A program made the translations under genes and the position numbers. From the NCBI GenBank assembly GCA_028571685.1, contig CM053158.1, positions 56,388,001-56,452,000 on the forward strand: 64,000 nucleotides of DNA, given 5' to 3'. Numbering within the stretch: position 1 is the first letter of the stretch; each line of letters opens with the position of its first letter. The notes beneath the pieces were generated by a model. It was not told where the DNA came from and searched no databases. It saw nothing but the letters and a program-made list of their open reading frames with translations. Origin of the DNA: Heterohyrax brucei. Lineage: Eukaryota; Chordata; Mammalia; Hyracoidea; Procaviidae. Shown in pieces: positions 20,235-31,840 of the stretch.

Positions 20235-20312
20235 TATAACACCAAACCTACTGCCATCAAGTCAACCCTCTAGGCCAGAGAAGAACTGCCCCATAGAATT
20301 TCCAAGGAATGG
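20235..20312 (-). mobile_element. AfroSINE 3' fragment, antisense
   Basis: About 78 bp: 'acaccaaacctactgccatc' then 'gaactgccccatagaatttcc'. Strongly 5'-truncated. It bridges the size range between normal copies and the tail-only insertions. Confidence 0.75.
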
Positions 20313-20734
20313 AATGTACGTAACACAAAGGTCAATAATTTTTAGTTTTGAAGAAATAAGGGAAAAGGGTGAAAAATACCCACAAATCGGCTACCATCAC
20401 TTTCAAGTTAAGTCTGTAATTACTCAGTGACCCCCTGTCACGAAGCTGTGGTTCAAGGTAACTCCCTCAGGTAGGGCAGTATCTTTCCTCTGATAATCAG
20501 AGGTTCCTTTTAATGATTTCTTCTTGAAACTGTAAAAATGTAAACTTAATATTATATATTATCTAAAGCTTCAATCATCAGTGTTTGAGGAAAGGAGTAA
20601 ACATAATGGCTGAAACGAAAAAGATGGAAAATGCAAAGTGTATGGTGCTCTTGTATATTTCTGATATGATTGTAAAGCAATAAGCATTTTTGAAAATTAC
20701 TTTTTCCACAAAGATGAACATACATACAATCCAT

Positions 20735-20895
20735 GACCCAAGAATTGCACTCTTAAGTACCTTCAAAACAGAAGTGCACACGTAAGTCAAAAAAGACACA
20801 GAATATTCACAGCAACATTACTTGTAATAGTTCCCAAACGGGAACCACTTAATACCATCAACAGCAGAGTGGATTAATAGTGATATATTCACTCG
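20735..20895 (+). mobile_element. old L1M ORF2 C-terminal remnant
   Basis: 'gacccaagaattgcactctta', 'cagcaacattacttgtaatag' and 'cagagtggattaatag' follow the L1M ORF2 end, heavily diverged. Confidence 0.55.
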
Positions 20896-21250
20896 TAAGT
20901 GATAGAATCCTCTCTGTGTACTAAAAATCCTGGTTCAACTCCCAACCAACATACCTCAAGCATAGTCACCACCTATCTGTCAGCAGAGTCTTGGGTGTAG
21001 CTACGATGCTCAACAGAGTTTAGTGGCGTTTCCAGGCTAAGAGAATTAGGAGAAAAGTCCTGCCAATATACTTTCAAAAAATCAGCTAAGGAAAACACTA
21101 TGGGTCACCCATTTGTGCACCTTGTGACGAGGGCTGCCTCCATGGCAGCTAACAAGAGACATTCATCAGCAATGAAGATGAACCATCTGCAAATATGCAT
21201 TCACTTGGATCAGTCTAATTCTGTGGTGAGTGAAGAGTTGGAGAAACACG
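20896..21250 (+). mobile_element. tRNA-Gly-like / RTE-5'-type SINE, diverged
   Basis: 'tgatagaatcctc', 'gtcaccacctatctgtcagc', 'tagctacgatgctcaacag' and 'aaaacactatgggtcacc' parallel the element at 8.02-8.35 kb. The 3' limit is uncertain. Confidence 0.55.
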
Positions 21251-21295
21251 ACAAGTATAGACCACGTGACTGTAGACTATAAAGTCCAATAGTTC

Positions 21296-21430
21296 TTAAC
21301 TGTTAGCTGCCATCCAGTCTGCTCTGACTCACAGCGACCTGATGTACAACAGAATGAAATGCTGCCTGGTCCTGTGTCATCTTCACACTGGTTGGTATCT
21401 TGAGCCCCCTGGAATGCTGTGAGGACTCCG
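21296..21430 (-). mobile_element. RTE 3' end, antisense
   Basis: 'aactgttagctgccatccag', 'gatgtacaacagaatgaaatg' and 'gtgtcatcttcacactgg'. Truncated about 135 bp from the 3' terminus. Confidence 0.7.
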
Positions 21431-21669
21431 AATAATAAAAGATTGGTCCTGCCCTCACAAGACTCTGGGAGAGAAGCAGAGCACCTGACAGAGGCGGTGA
21501 CCTGGGCTAGGAAGAAACATAGCCACACACCCGAATTCATGATGATGTCAACCGGAACTAGAACTCATCACCAGTACAAAACACACCCAACTGAGGCAGA
21601 GTAGAAAACGCTGCCAATTGTTGGACAAAAGCCAGAACTTTGTCCAAGGGTAAGGTTCCTCTCCTGTCA

Positions 21670-22180
21670 GTGCCCCATCATATGACCCTGCCTTGGAGTT
21701 GTTTCGCAGAAACATCTCTTGAGGTAATCTTGACGCAAGCACGGAAACAGGCAAGGTGACTGACAGATGACCCTCCTGTGGTGGCGCCAAAAAAGCTGAC
21801 CCCGCAGATCCGCGCATGCGCAACAGCTCACACTTTGCCCGCCAGCCACCCAGAAGCCTCAGCGATGGCAACCATCTTGAATTTCACGTGCGTGCGCGTC
21901 TGAAGGAGGGCGTGGGACTCGCAGGTCTTTACGAGAAAATCAGGGAAGAACAGAAATTCTTGGTTCTGGTTGGTTGAAAGACTGAGCTTAACAATCTCTA
22001 TAAACCTTGAAGTTGCAACCCGCAGGTGCTCCGGGCTTTTGCTTCACCGAGTGTTGGCACTTTTGGGCGTGACTACTGCAAGTGCCTCACCTCACTACAG
22101 GCGTCTGATTTTTAACTTGGTCTTGTGCTCCGTCAAGAAGACTCTTTTCTGGCAGGTAACAACGGCCTACGGTAACACAT
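21670..22180. promoter_or_regulatory. CpG-rich patch, candidate TATA-less promoter
   Basis: CpG density is far above the rest of the window. It holds a perfect NRF1 palindrome ('cgcgcatgcgca', 21811-21822), 'ccatcttg' at 21872-21879 (a YY1 core reading CAAGATGG on the minus strand), an E-box 'cacgtg' at 21885-21890 followed by 'cgtgcgcg', and no TATA box. NRF1 and YY1 sites are typical of ubiquitous or bidirectional mammalian promoters. A plus-strand 'GCAG|GTAACA' donor-like site lies at 22155/22156. The product is unknown; open frames here lack convincing ATG starts. Confidence 0.55.
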
Positions 22181-22261
22181 CCATCATAGATTAGATGGTT
22201 ATTTCCTGATTTCTCTGCACATAAGTACTAAGTGTATAAACCAGACTGTCTTGCACGAGCT

Positions 22262-22360
22262 GTGTGTGGCAGTTCAACTCTGACGTATGTGGTCACTGTG
22301 AGTCGGACCAGACTCGACGTCTGTGGCTTCGGTTTTTTTTGTTTTGTTTTGTTTGGAGTT
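22262..22360 (+). mobile_element. AfroSINE 3' fragment with expanded G/T tail
   Basis: 'ggtcactgtgagtcggacc' and 'agactcgacg', then a TTTTGTTTTG tail. It is CpG-retaining and appears less decayed than most copies. Confidence 0.7.
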
Positions 22361-23127
22361 TGCGTGTGTGTGCATGGTTCTGTGCTTGCACAGGGCTCTA
22401 CCCAGGTGACTCTCAGTACTTCACTTGTCTATCTGGAGATTTCTGTCACTGACTTCTATATATACTGGCAGATTCCCTAGTAAAGCCTTAGTCTGGTCAG
22501 TCTGCCTGTTTTTGCCTCGTTTTTTCCAACTGTGCCTCTTAGAGCCACTTCTGCCGCTACTCTGGTGGAGTGCAATGAAAGTATAATATAGCCAGTAATC
22601 TGTGCTGCTAAGAGTCCCAGAGGTGGTGACCCGGAGAAGCAAGGGGAGAGGATTGTGCTTGGAAAGGAGTGCCTGCAAGCTCCTAGTGTGCTGACGTGCT
22701 GTGTGCTGTTCACACTCGTGTACCTTGTGAAGATGTTTTGAGCTGTATACTTTTCATGTGTGCATTTCTCTATGTAAGTTATATTTCAACAAAAGCTTAA
22801 ATTTAAAAGTAACAATGTTGTGGTAAGATAATTTTGTTTGCTGCAACTTACATGCTATTTTCACATTAACCTCATGATAGCAAAAATTCCGTTATTATGT
22901 GCATTTAATAACCTAATTATCGCCTTCCTTGAAGAATGTCTTTTCCATATAAATTAAGCAGTCTATCAAATCTACATATAAAGCAGGGTGGAAAATCTAG
23001 TTCTTCTACAAAACAGATAGAGTAATATTTTCATAGTAATGTAGTAGTATTATAGCAGCGTCACTGTTTTTTCCTGTTGGGCTTAACTAGATTAATACCC
23101 CTTAACACTGTAGTATAAATATTTTGT
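22361..23127. other. no recognised gene; possible L1M 3' tip at 22730-22800
   Basis: The end 'gagctgtatacttttcatg' to 'aagttatatttcaacaaaag' could be a short old L1M 3' terminus. Otherwise nothing is named. Confidence 0.35.
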
Positions 23128-23136
23128 ACTCCACTT

Positions 23137-23292
23137 AAAAAAAAAAAATTGCTGTCAAGGTCATTAGGGCTCACAGTGACTCTATTGGAGAGAACAAAAC
23201 TATAACCTTAGGGTTTCCAAAGAGTGTCTGGTGGATTCGAACCACCAACCTTTGGGTTAACAGCCTGAGCTCTTAACCATTGTGCCACCAGA
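23137..23292 (-). mobile_element. AfroSINE, antisense, with A-run on its 3' side
   Basis: 'ttgctgtcaaggtcattagg', 'ggattcgaaccaccaacc' (an intact box B read in antisense) and 'cttaaccattgtgccaccag'. 'actccactt' flanks it at 23128-23136 and 23293-23301, but part of the right copy overlaps the SINE head, so the TSD is probable and not certain. Confidence 0.88.
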
Positions 23293-23301
23293 ACTCCACT
23301 T

Positions 23302-23844
23302 TCTAAAGGTATAATATTCACCAAACATTAAGATCAACCCCTCCAGATAATTCAGCATAAGGTAAGAACTCTGTTCTTAATATGAAAATTACGTGCAGTC
23401 AAAATTTTTCTTGAACATTTCCTGAAAATGTGGCACATCAGAGAATGAATTACAAGCTGCAGTACCTTGGACACAGACAGTTTTTCCTCTAACAGGCATC
23501 AGATCACTTTTTCTGAGGTTGAACATAGAACTATCTTGCATGTAGAGCCACATTCTTAAGTAGAAAAAAAACAGCTATTTAATGTCAGAATCGCATTGGC
23601 CCCAGAGACACCTGGGTGCTGCAGTTAACCAAGGCAGCAGCAGCTTCGTCTTGCCCAACTCCAAGTTCCTGTAGTAGGTACACTAATTGACTAAAATGGC
23701 TAGCAGGTTTACCTATACTACTTAAATTATTTCCTTTCACTCTCTTCCAGTTCCCTGTCCTGCCCCCAGTATGATGCATCCATAGTTAAAGTCACGAAAA
23801 TTAAGTTCCAGTATCATGGGACTCGACTGTATTGTAGAAAGGCC
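23302..23844. other. no recognised feature
   Basis: No named repeat or gene; one 64-codon minus-strand frame without features. Confidence 0.4.
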
Positions 23845-24060
23845 TAGATTTTATAGTCATGCCAATCTGGAATTAGTGGCTGCATCTGCCACTTACTATT
23901 AAATGATGAAGCATAGTTTGCTTATCTGAAAAATGTGATTAGCATGTATCTTGCATTGCAGTTGTAAAAATTAGAGAAAAATGTACATAAAATGTCTCAT
24001 GAATTGTATAGTATCTGACACATAGTAGGTGCAAAGTAAATTACAGCTATCATTATTGGA
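23845..24060 (+). mobile_element. MIR SINE
   Basis: Core-order match: 'ctgcatctgccacttac', 'tttgcttatctgaaaaatg', 'tgcagttgtaaaaattag' and 'ctgacacatagtaggtgc'. Confidence 0.8.
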
Positions 24061-24269
24061 GTACAGGAATATAAAATAAATGAAAGATACCAAAATTATT
24101 ATGACACACTCCTAAAATAAAGTTTATAAGCCATTACACTTTCACAAATTGCTTGGAAAAACTGTAATTAAACACACACACATACACATTTTACGCATTT
24201 CAAGATACTTTCCCCAAAGCTCAGTATTGTATGAACACAGTGGTTGCCTTTGAAGGACCCGTTCCCGTA

Positions 24270-24720
24270 GCCATGTGACTTTGACAGCCTTCTGTCAAGA
24301 GGAGTCCATTGTCCAAACCCTTGGAACTGGGCTGGTGTGTGGTATGTTTGGCAAACAGAATGTGGCAGAAGGGATGGAGTGTCTAATTAGGCTAGGGCTG
24401 CAAAAGGCCATGTGGACTTCCCCTTTGTCCCTCAGGACTCTGCCTAGCCATGCAAACAACATCAGGCTAGCCCAGTGGAAGAAGAGAAGAGGAGAAATCA
24501 TGTGAACCAGAGCCCTCCATCCACCCAGCTGAGTCAGTTAACATCCCAGACACATTAGAGACCTCAGATAAACAGAACCTACCTGACACTAGCCCATAGC
24601 TGACCACAGACACATGAGAGAGACTAGCCCACACTGCAACTGCCCAGTGGAATCATAAGCTAAACAAAGGCTTGTTATTTTGTCATCAAGTTTTAGGTGG
24701 TCTCTTACTTAATAATACTT
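24270..24720 (+). repeat. ancient mammalian repeat, unassigned
   Basis: 'ctgaccacagacacatgagag', 'gcccagtggaatcataagc' and 'cttgttattttgtcatcaag' resemble a repeat 3' end that is widespread in placental mammals. I cannot name it with confidence. A 76-codon frame on each strand lies in it, not a gene. Confidence 0.4.
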
Positions 24721-24736
24721 AAATGATTACTTGTTA

Positions 24737-25135
24737 TTGTTATTGGTTGTTGAGTTAGCTCCAGCTCATGGTGACTCCTTAAACAACCGAATGAAATACT
24801 ACTTGGTCTTACGCCTTCTTATCACCTGTTGGTATGCTTGAGTCCACTGTTGCAGCTGCTGTGTATTTTGAGTACCTCTCGCACAAAGGGGCTCATCTTC
24901 CATAACTATACAGGACAATATTCTCTTATGACCTACAGGGTTTTCATTAGTGAGTTTGCAAAAGTATCATCAGAACTTTACTTCTACTCTGTCTTAGTCT
25001 GGAAGTTTTGCTGAAATACATTCAGAATGGATGTCCCTGCTGGTTGACATACTAGTGGCCTGGCTTCCAACGTCATAGCAGCACACCAGCCGCCACAGTA
25101 CAGAATAGTGACAGCTGGGTGGTAGACTTCAGTAG
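24737..25135 (-). mobile_element. RTE-derived composite (5' UTR joined to 3' end), antisense
   Basis: The left part 'gttgttgagttagctccagc' is RTE 3' end in antisense. From about 24950 it becomes RTE-5'-UTR-type: 'ctgtcttagtctggaagttttg', 'gaatggatgtccctgctgg' and 'gcacaccagccgccacag'. The joint without reverse transcriptase implies a non-autonomous deletion derivative. Confidence 0.65.
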
Positions 25136-27204
25136 TTCACAGTATGTTTCTCATCAGTGCTTCAATATTTTTCTTTTACTCTTAGAGCACATTTGAAAGG
25201 GCAGAGAGCATGAAGCTTCAATTTGGATCAAGTTCATTGAAGAATTTACTTTTTTTAAAAAGTATTTTACAACCTTAATGATATTAACAAGTATTTAATA
25301 AAAAGTCACATTTTCTAAGAATGCCTTATGTGAAGAATCAACCTACATCCTTAAAGTTATATGCCAAGAGACCAGCTATGCTACTGAATATCAGTATGTC
25401 TAATTTATAGACTCAAAACCTGGAAATAATTAGATTATGCAGGAGGTTATTGTAGACTCACGTGCTGTGTTCAAAGATGGTCAGACTTTGTCAAAGCCAA
25501 GTTATTGACCTAAGGACACTGCACCTTTTGAGGAAAATATGTGTGGCTTGATGACTGTCCTCAAAATTGCCCTCAAAATAAAATAAGGCACTACATATAC
25601 ACCTAAATTCTTTTGTCCACTCAATACAGGAAAAAAAAAGATCAGTGTACTAAATTTTTGAAAAAGTTTCAATCTATGTTATATATCAGAAAAGTAGAGT
25701 TTTGTTTATTTCTTTATTTCCCAATTTACCACCCACTTCAGATGACTTTAGCTGAGTCCTGAGGACATAAAACCAATAAAATAGTGGAAAGTTATAACAA
25801 GAAGTTGAATCTGTAGTTTGTGGTTTTCTGTTTTTTTTTTTTTTTTAATATTCAGATTAACATTCAGGGTACATTTTCTATCCTTAGACTCTCAGAGTAC
25901 TTGAAATCTGGGACAGATTTTTTCAGCAGTGTTACAGGAACTAATGTGGGAGGAAGCAGTGGGGTGGGGGGAAGAAGGGCGAATGATGACGGGAGGGTGA
26001 GAAGAAGTGAAGCAAGATATCTTACTCCCCGAATTAGTGCTTCCAAGAAGAAGCAATTCTGTTAGGAAGACACCTTACCTTCCTCCTGTGACTTAGAAAA
26101 CATTCTTAACCTGGACTTTAAATTGGAAGATTGCTGGCTTATGCTGGTTTTATCACAAATGAGGCAGCAAAATTTTTGTACAACACTAACAAGTGGCTTT
26201 TACAGATGACATAATGATCGCTACAGAAATAAATAAAATCTTTTGCCTTATCTCTCACAAGAAGAGAACTTATAAAACATTGAAATATTTTTCAAAAATA
26301 GTTTGTGATACAAGAGAAATGTGATACAAAAACTCGAAGGAAACATTCATCTGAACATCCTAAGAGGTGGTGGTAAGGAGTAGGACACACTGCACATCAT
26401 TTTTTCTTCTTTATTATATTTTTTCTTCTTAATTTTTGGAATAACACCATGTCACCATGTCCTATATTCTTCCAGTTACTGTTAATGCTTTGAACTTTCC
26501 GTTCTGCCTGGCAGGGTTCCATCAATCCATGATCTTTCCACTGTTAAATCTGTTTCTCAATATAGGTCACTTGAGTCAAAATTACTCAGTTACGGATAAA
26601 ATATAACTCTCCACTAGAGGGACATATTTTTATCTCAACATTCACAAAGTTGCCTTTTTAACATCCCCCAGTGTTAATGGAGGTTACATTCATAACTCTT
26701 CTAAAAGAGACTGCAATTCAGAAATCTACTCACCCCTTGATAATTAGACATAACTTCTATCAACATAAAATGAGAATTATGTGACTTAGAGGAGGAGGTA
26801 TAAGACCTCTTAATTTAAACTAATGGTGGAAGTTGTGACTTCTCCATATTGTGAAAGTCTCCTCTGAAATTACAACTGAATTTATGAAAATACCATTATA
26901 ACCCCATAGCTGTTGCCTAGAGTCTAGACAGCAAGAAAAAAATATTTAAAGAAACTATACCAACTCTGTAGGTTGTTAGTGTCACTGAACCTCTCAGGTT
27001 CTTTTTGTAACAGTGTATCCTATTATAGAGTAAGGGATATTTAGTTAATTTGTAGTTAACCACAAGTGATAAATCTGTGTTTTATTATCTCTTCTTGTTG
27101 CTATGGCATTTACAGGAAGACCTAGTAAAGCTTTTGCCCCAAATCCTAATTTAAGTTTAATTCACTGTAAATAAGGACTATTCTATTCCTGGAGGCATAA
27201 AACC
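25136..27204. other. about 2 kb without recognised gene or repeat
   Basis: Contains a T-run at 25831-25847 and an otherwise ordinary AT-rich sequence. An 81-codon frame at 25820-26065 starts in poly-Phe from the T-run and is not a credible gene. One of the longer apparently unique stretches. Confidence 0.45.
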
Positions 27205-28428
27205 AAAAGAGAAGAACACGCTCAGCATTCCTCAAGCTGAAAGAACTTAAAGAAAAATTCAAGTCTTGAGTTGCAATGTTGAAGAATAATATGGGCAAAT
27301 GCTAAATAATACAGGAAGCATCAGAAGAAAATGGAAGGAATACAGAGTTACTGCACCAAAAAGAATTGATTGATGTTCAACTATTTCAGGAGGTAGCTAG
27401 CATACAACCAAGAACCAGTGGCACCAAAGAAAGAAGTCTAAGCAGCACTGCAGGCATTCACGACAAACCAGCCTCAAGGAATTCATGGAATGCCAACTGA
27501 GATGTTGCAACAAATGCATGGAGCACTGGAGGTGCTCATTCCTCTATGCCAAGCAATTTGGAAGACAGCTGTGTGGCCAACCAACTACAGGAGATTCATT
27601 TTTGTGCCTATTCTGAAAAAGAGAGATCCAATAAAATGTGGAAGTCATTGAATAATGTCATTAGCATCACATGCAAGTAAAATTTTGCTGAATATAATTC
27701 AAAAGCAGTTGCAGCACTGCAGCAATAAGGAACTGCCAAAACTTCAAGCCACACTGAGAAGAGGGCATGGAATGAAGGATATTATTTCTAATATTAGGTG
27801 AACTGTGACTAAAAGAATACCTCTGTCTTAGTGACTATGCAAAGGCATCCAACTGTATGAATTGCAACAAATTATTGATAACATTGCAGAGAATGGGAAT
27901 TCTAGAACAATTGATTGTGCTCATACAGAACCTGGACATAGACCGAGAAGTAATCATTTGAACAGAACAAAGGAATAGTGTGTGGTTTAAAATTAGAAAG
28001 GTGTGTGCTAGGGTTGTGTCCTTTCTCGGTGTTTATTTCATCTCTACATTGAGCAGATAATTCATAAACCTTGTCATAAAGAAACCAAAAATCCTCATAA
28101 CTGTACCAGTAAGAAACATCACAACAAAAGGAGAAAAGACTGAATTGTCAAGGATTTCATTTTACTTGGACCCACAATCAATGCCCATGAAAGCAGCAGT
28201 CATGAAATTGAAGTAGCACATTGCATAGCCATGAGGACTATATTACAACTCACACTAGCCATGGTATTTTCAGTTGCTTCATGTGCATGCAAAAGCTGAA
28301 CAATAAATAAGGAATACAAAAGTAGGATTAGTATTTTTGAATTATGGTGTTGGTGAAGCATAGCACAGATAGACAAAAAAAACTAATAAATCCAATCTGT
28401 CTCAAGAAATACAACCAGATTGCTCCTT
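27205..28428 (+). mobile_element. RTE/BovB-like LINE, reverse-transcriptase region, sense
   Basis: Starts 'aaaccaaaagagaagaacacg' (upstream of RT). It covers 'atgccaactgagatgttgc', 'gtgcctattctgaaaaagag', 'cagagaatgggaattctag' and ends 'gccagattgctcc'-like at 28428. A segment is missing near 28080. Many stops; dead. Confidence 0.85.
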
Positions 28429-28985
28429 ACAGATGAGGATCTTAGTTTTCAAGGTGACCTCTTTGCTTTTTAACACTTGAAAGAAGTCTTTTGCAGCCAA
28501 TTTGCCCCAGGGAATGTGTCTTTTGCTTTCTTGATTGCTGCTTCCATGGGCATTGGTTGTGAATTCAAGTAAAATGAAATCCTTGACAGTATCAATTTCT
28601 CTCTTCATCATAATGATGCTTCTTGGTCCAGTTGTGAGAATTTTTTGTTTTCTTTATGTTGAAGGGTTGATACAAGAGGCTATACAGTCTTTCGTCTTCA
28701 TCAGAAAGTGCTTCAAGTCGTCTTTACCTTTACAGGAAAGGTTGTGTCATTTATGCAAGTGCAGGTTTTTTATGCATCTTCTACTAATTCTAATACAGCA
28801 TTCTTCATATAATCCAGTTTTTCTAACTGTTTGCTCAGCAAACAGATTGAATAAGTATAGTGAAAGGCTACAGCCCTGATGTGTACTTTTTCTGATTTAA
28901 AACCATGTGGTACCCACTTAGTCTATTTAAACAGCTGCCTTTAGGTTTATGTAGAAGTTCCACATGAGCACAATTTAGGTCAGTT
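28429..28985 (-). mobile_element. RTE internal segment, antisense
   Basis: Minus strand covers RT and connector: 'cttgaagcactttctgatg' and, in the 28402-28611 frame, 'EIDTVKDFILLEFTTNAHGSSNQESKRHIPWGK' (split here by convention: VKDFILLEFTTNAHG). It repeats, inverted, part of what the sense segment on its left contains. Confidence 0.82.
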
Positions 28986-28994
28986 TGTTGTAGT

Positions 28995-29180
28995 GTGGTG
29001 ATTTGTGTGTTGCTCTCATGCTGGTAGCTATGCCATCAGTATGTCAAATACCAGTAGGGTCACCCATGATGGACAGGTATCAGCAGAGCCTCCAGAATAA
29101 GACAGACTAGAAAGGACTTGGCAATTTACTTATGAAAAAAATTACCTGGTGAAAACCTTATGGATAGATAGGGCTAGCTA
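28995..29180 (+). mobile_element. RTE-5'-UTR-type fragment
   Basis: 'gtgtgttgctctcatgctgg', 'gtagggtcacccatgatgg' and 'gtgaaaaccttatggatag', the same order as 39.52-39.70 kb. Confidence 0.6.
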
Positions 29181-29269
29181 CTAGTAAAATTGCCGTGTTA
29201 CACATGTCTTAATGTTTTCATGTTAAGTAAATTACATAGTCACTTCAAATATGTATGTGTATATATATG

Positions 29270-29990
29270 TATTTACCAAAGTTTGTTTTATGACTTTGTG
29301 TTTGTTGAATGTTTTATAAATGTGAGTTTGGTTGAGTCGGTTCACACTGTTGTTTAAGACTTCCATACTTTACTGATTTTTCTATCTGTGTTATCAATTA
29401 CTGAGAAAGGAATGTACTGAAACTCTTACCTGTAATTATTCATTACTCTTTACAGTTTTGTCAGTCTTTGCTTTATATTTGGGGAGCTATGCTATTGGAT
29501 ACATAGTCTTCTATAATTGTTTTATTTTTCTATTGTATTGATCTTTTTATAATATCAAACATTTCTCTTTTTCTCTATTAATACTCTTTGCCTTGGAGTC
29601 TAATTTCCATGATATTAAAGTGTCTGTTCCCTTCTTAGGCTCAGTATTTACATAGTATATCTTTTTCCATCCACTAAGTTCCAGCTGTGTTTTTGTACAT
29701 GAAGTGTATCTCTTGTAGACAGCATATACTTAGATTTTTTTTCCTAATCCAATCGACAAATTTTGTCTTTTATTTATAATATTTAATTTATTTATGTTAA
29801 AAGGAATTATCACATCACTGGATTTAAGTTTGTCATTGTGATCACTGTAATCTATTTGTTTTAGGTTCTTTTCGTTTTATTCTTCCTTCTTTCCTACCTT
29901 CTTTGATTTTCAGCAAGTATTTTAGAATGTCAGTTTAGTTTCTCCGTTAGCTTTTAACTATATTTATTGACATTAATCGTAGCAGTTGCT
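29270..29990 (-). mobile_element. old L1M endonuclease-region remnant, antisense
   Basis: 'tgtactgaaactcttacctg', 'tttgctttatatttggggagc', 'cttgtagacagcatatac' and 'ttttgtcttttatttataat' are in the order of antisense L1 ORF2 5' sequence. Confidence 0.65.
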
Positions 29991-30059
29991 GAGGGGTACT
30001 AACATGCATCATTAACTGGTAACAAACTACTTACCATTACTCAGACTTCCACAGTTTTA

Positions 30060-31840
30060 TTTGTATTGGTGTGTGTCTACATATCTCGTTTTTTACAATT
30101 TTCCCATATGTGTATGTCTATGTATCTACCACAACGGTGAAGATGCTGACGGCTGCATCACAGAGGTTTCTGTGTTGGTCCTTTATTACCACGTTCACAT
30201 TCCTTCTAACCCCATCTCTTCCTTAACCCTCAGTAATTACTAATCTGTTCTCCAGTTCTAGAATTCCGTTATTTCAAAAATGTTACATAAACGGAATCAA
30301 TTGCCATGTAACTTTCTTCAATTGATCTTTTAAATTCACCATAAATCCCTGCAAATTCACTCAAGTTGTGGCACGCATTTATAGTTATTTACTTCTTACT
30401 GCTGAGTGGCATTCCATGGTACGTCTGTAAAACAGTTTGTTCAGCCATTCGCCTGCTAGCTTACTCCAGTTTGGGCTGTTAGAAATCAGCTTGCTACAAA
30501 CATTTGTACAGGTTTATGTGGTGAACATAAATTTTTATTTATCTGAAATAAATACCCACGAGTGCAATTCCTGGTTCATATGCTGACTGCAAAGCCGTCA
30601 TAGATTGGCTGCTAACCAAAAGGTTAGCAGTTTGATTCAACCAGCCTGTCCTTGGAAACACTATGGGGCAGTTTCATGTTGTCCTATAGGGTTAATATGA
30701 GTCAGATTTGCCCTGGCAGCATGAGGTTTGGGTTTTTGTTTTTGTTTGGCGGAGGATGGTAACTGCCTGCTTAGCTTTATAAGAAACTACAACTGTCTTC
30801 CAAAGTGACTGGGCTGTTTTATATCCCTACCATTATGAGTGATCTGGTTTTCTACATCCTTATCAACATTTGGTGGTATTGCATAGTCATTCTGTTAAGT
30901 ATATAGTGATAGCTCATTGTGGTTCTAATCTGCATTTTCTGGTGGCTAGTGTTTTTATATGCTTATTTCACATCTGTAAATCTTCTTCAGTGGAATGTCT
31001 CTTCACATCCTTTGTTCATTTTCTAGTTGGATTGTTCAGGTTGGATTTTAGGAGTAATTTATGTATTCTAGTTTTAAGTCCTTTTGTGGTATATGTGATT
31101 TGCAGATATGTTTTCCCCATCTGTATCTTGATGATTCATCCTCTTAACAGGATGTTTAGCTGAATAAGTGTTTTTTTATTTTATCGTTTTATAGGTCCTT
31201 ATTTTGGTGTCAAGTTTAAGAACTCTTTGCCTATTCCTTTGTACCAAGATTTTTCTCCTTTAAAAAAAATTGCAGTTTTACGTTTAAGCTCATGATTCCT
31301 TTTGAGTTAATTTTTATGTAAAGTGTTAAGTTTTTGTTGAGGTTTGTTATATTTTGATATAATATGGCTTTTGGTTCAAAGTCAGGAAAGGTGTGCACTA
31401 TATTTTGGCTTTGCACCACTGGAAAAAGTCAAATAACTGTATGTCTTTTATCTTCTTTCTGTGTTTTCTATTCTGTTCCAATATCTATCACTCTTCTAGT
31501 ACTATACTATCTTGGTTACTGTTGCTATATAACAGGTGTTAGGATATAAAATAGGCAGAAAGATACCTCCCACGTGATTCTTTTTTCCAAGATTGTTTTA
31601 GCTATTTCAGGCCCTACACCTTTTCACGTATTTCAGAATAAGTTTATTTATGTCTACAAAAAAGTCATGCTGGGATTTAAAATACATTGCATAAATCAAT
31701 TTTGAGAAAATTGGCATCTTTAACATGTTGATTCTTACAGACCATGATCATGATATGTCTCTCTGTTTATTTAGATCTTTGATTTTTTATCAGCATTTTG
31801 TAATTTTCACCATACAAGTCTTACAGTTAAGTGTGTAAAC
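30060..31840 (-). mobile_element. old L1M 3' UTR to RT region, antisense, with AfroSINE
   Basis: 'ctgagtggcattccatggtac', 'gtgcaattcctggttcatatg', 'catccttatcaacatttgg', 'gatgtttagctg' and 'gaccatgatcatgatatgtc' follow L1M order. A SINE interrupts at 30590-30760. Frames are broken throughout. Confidence 0.72.
30590..30760 (+). mobile_element. AfroSINE inside old L1M
   Basis: 'ggctgctaaccaaaaggttag', 'ggaaacactatggggcag' and 'gtttgggtttttgttttt'. The 5' head is degraded. Confidence 0.88.

Noticed and set aside
21548..21871. 107-codon minus-strand open frame in the CpG patch as a protein gene
   Set aside because: The frame opens at a TTG and not an ATG, has no domain, and overlaps repeats at its 3' side.
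21970..22194. 74-codon plus-strand open frame downstream of the CpG patch as a protein
   Set aside because: Starts at TTG, runs over the putative splice donor, and matches nothing I know.
24275..24505. 76-codon frames on both strands
   Set aside because: They lie in a probable ancient repeat; both-strand openness suggests composition, not selection.
25820..26065. 81-codon plus-strand frame
   Set aside because: Begins in a poly-T run giving poly-Phe; no motif or context.
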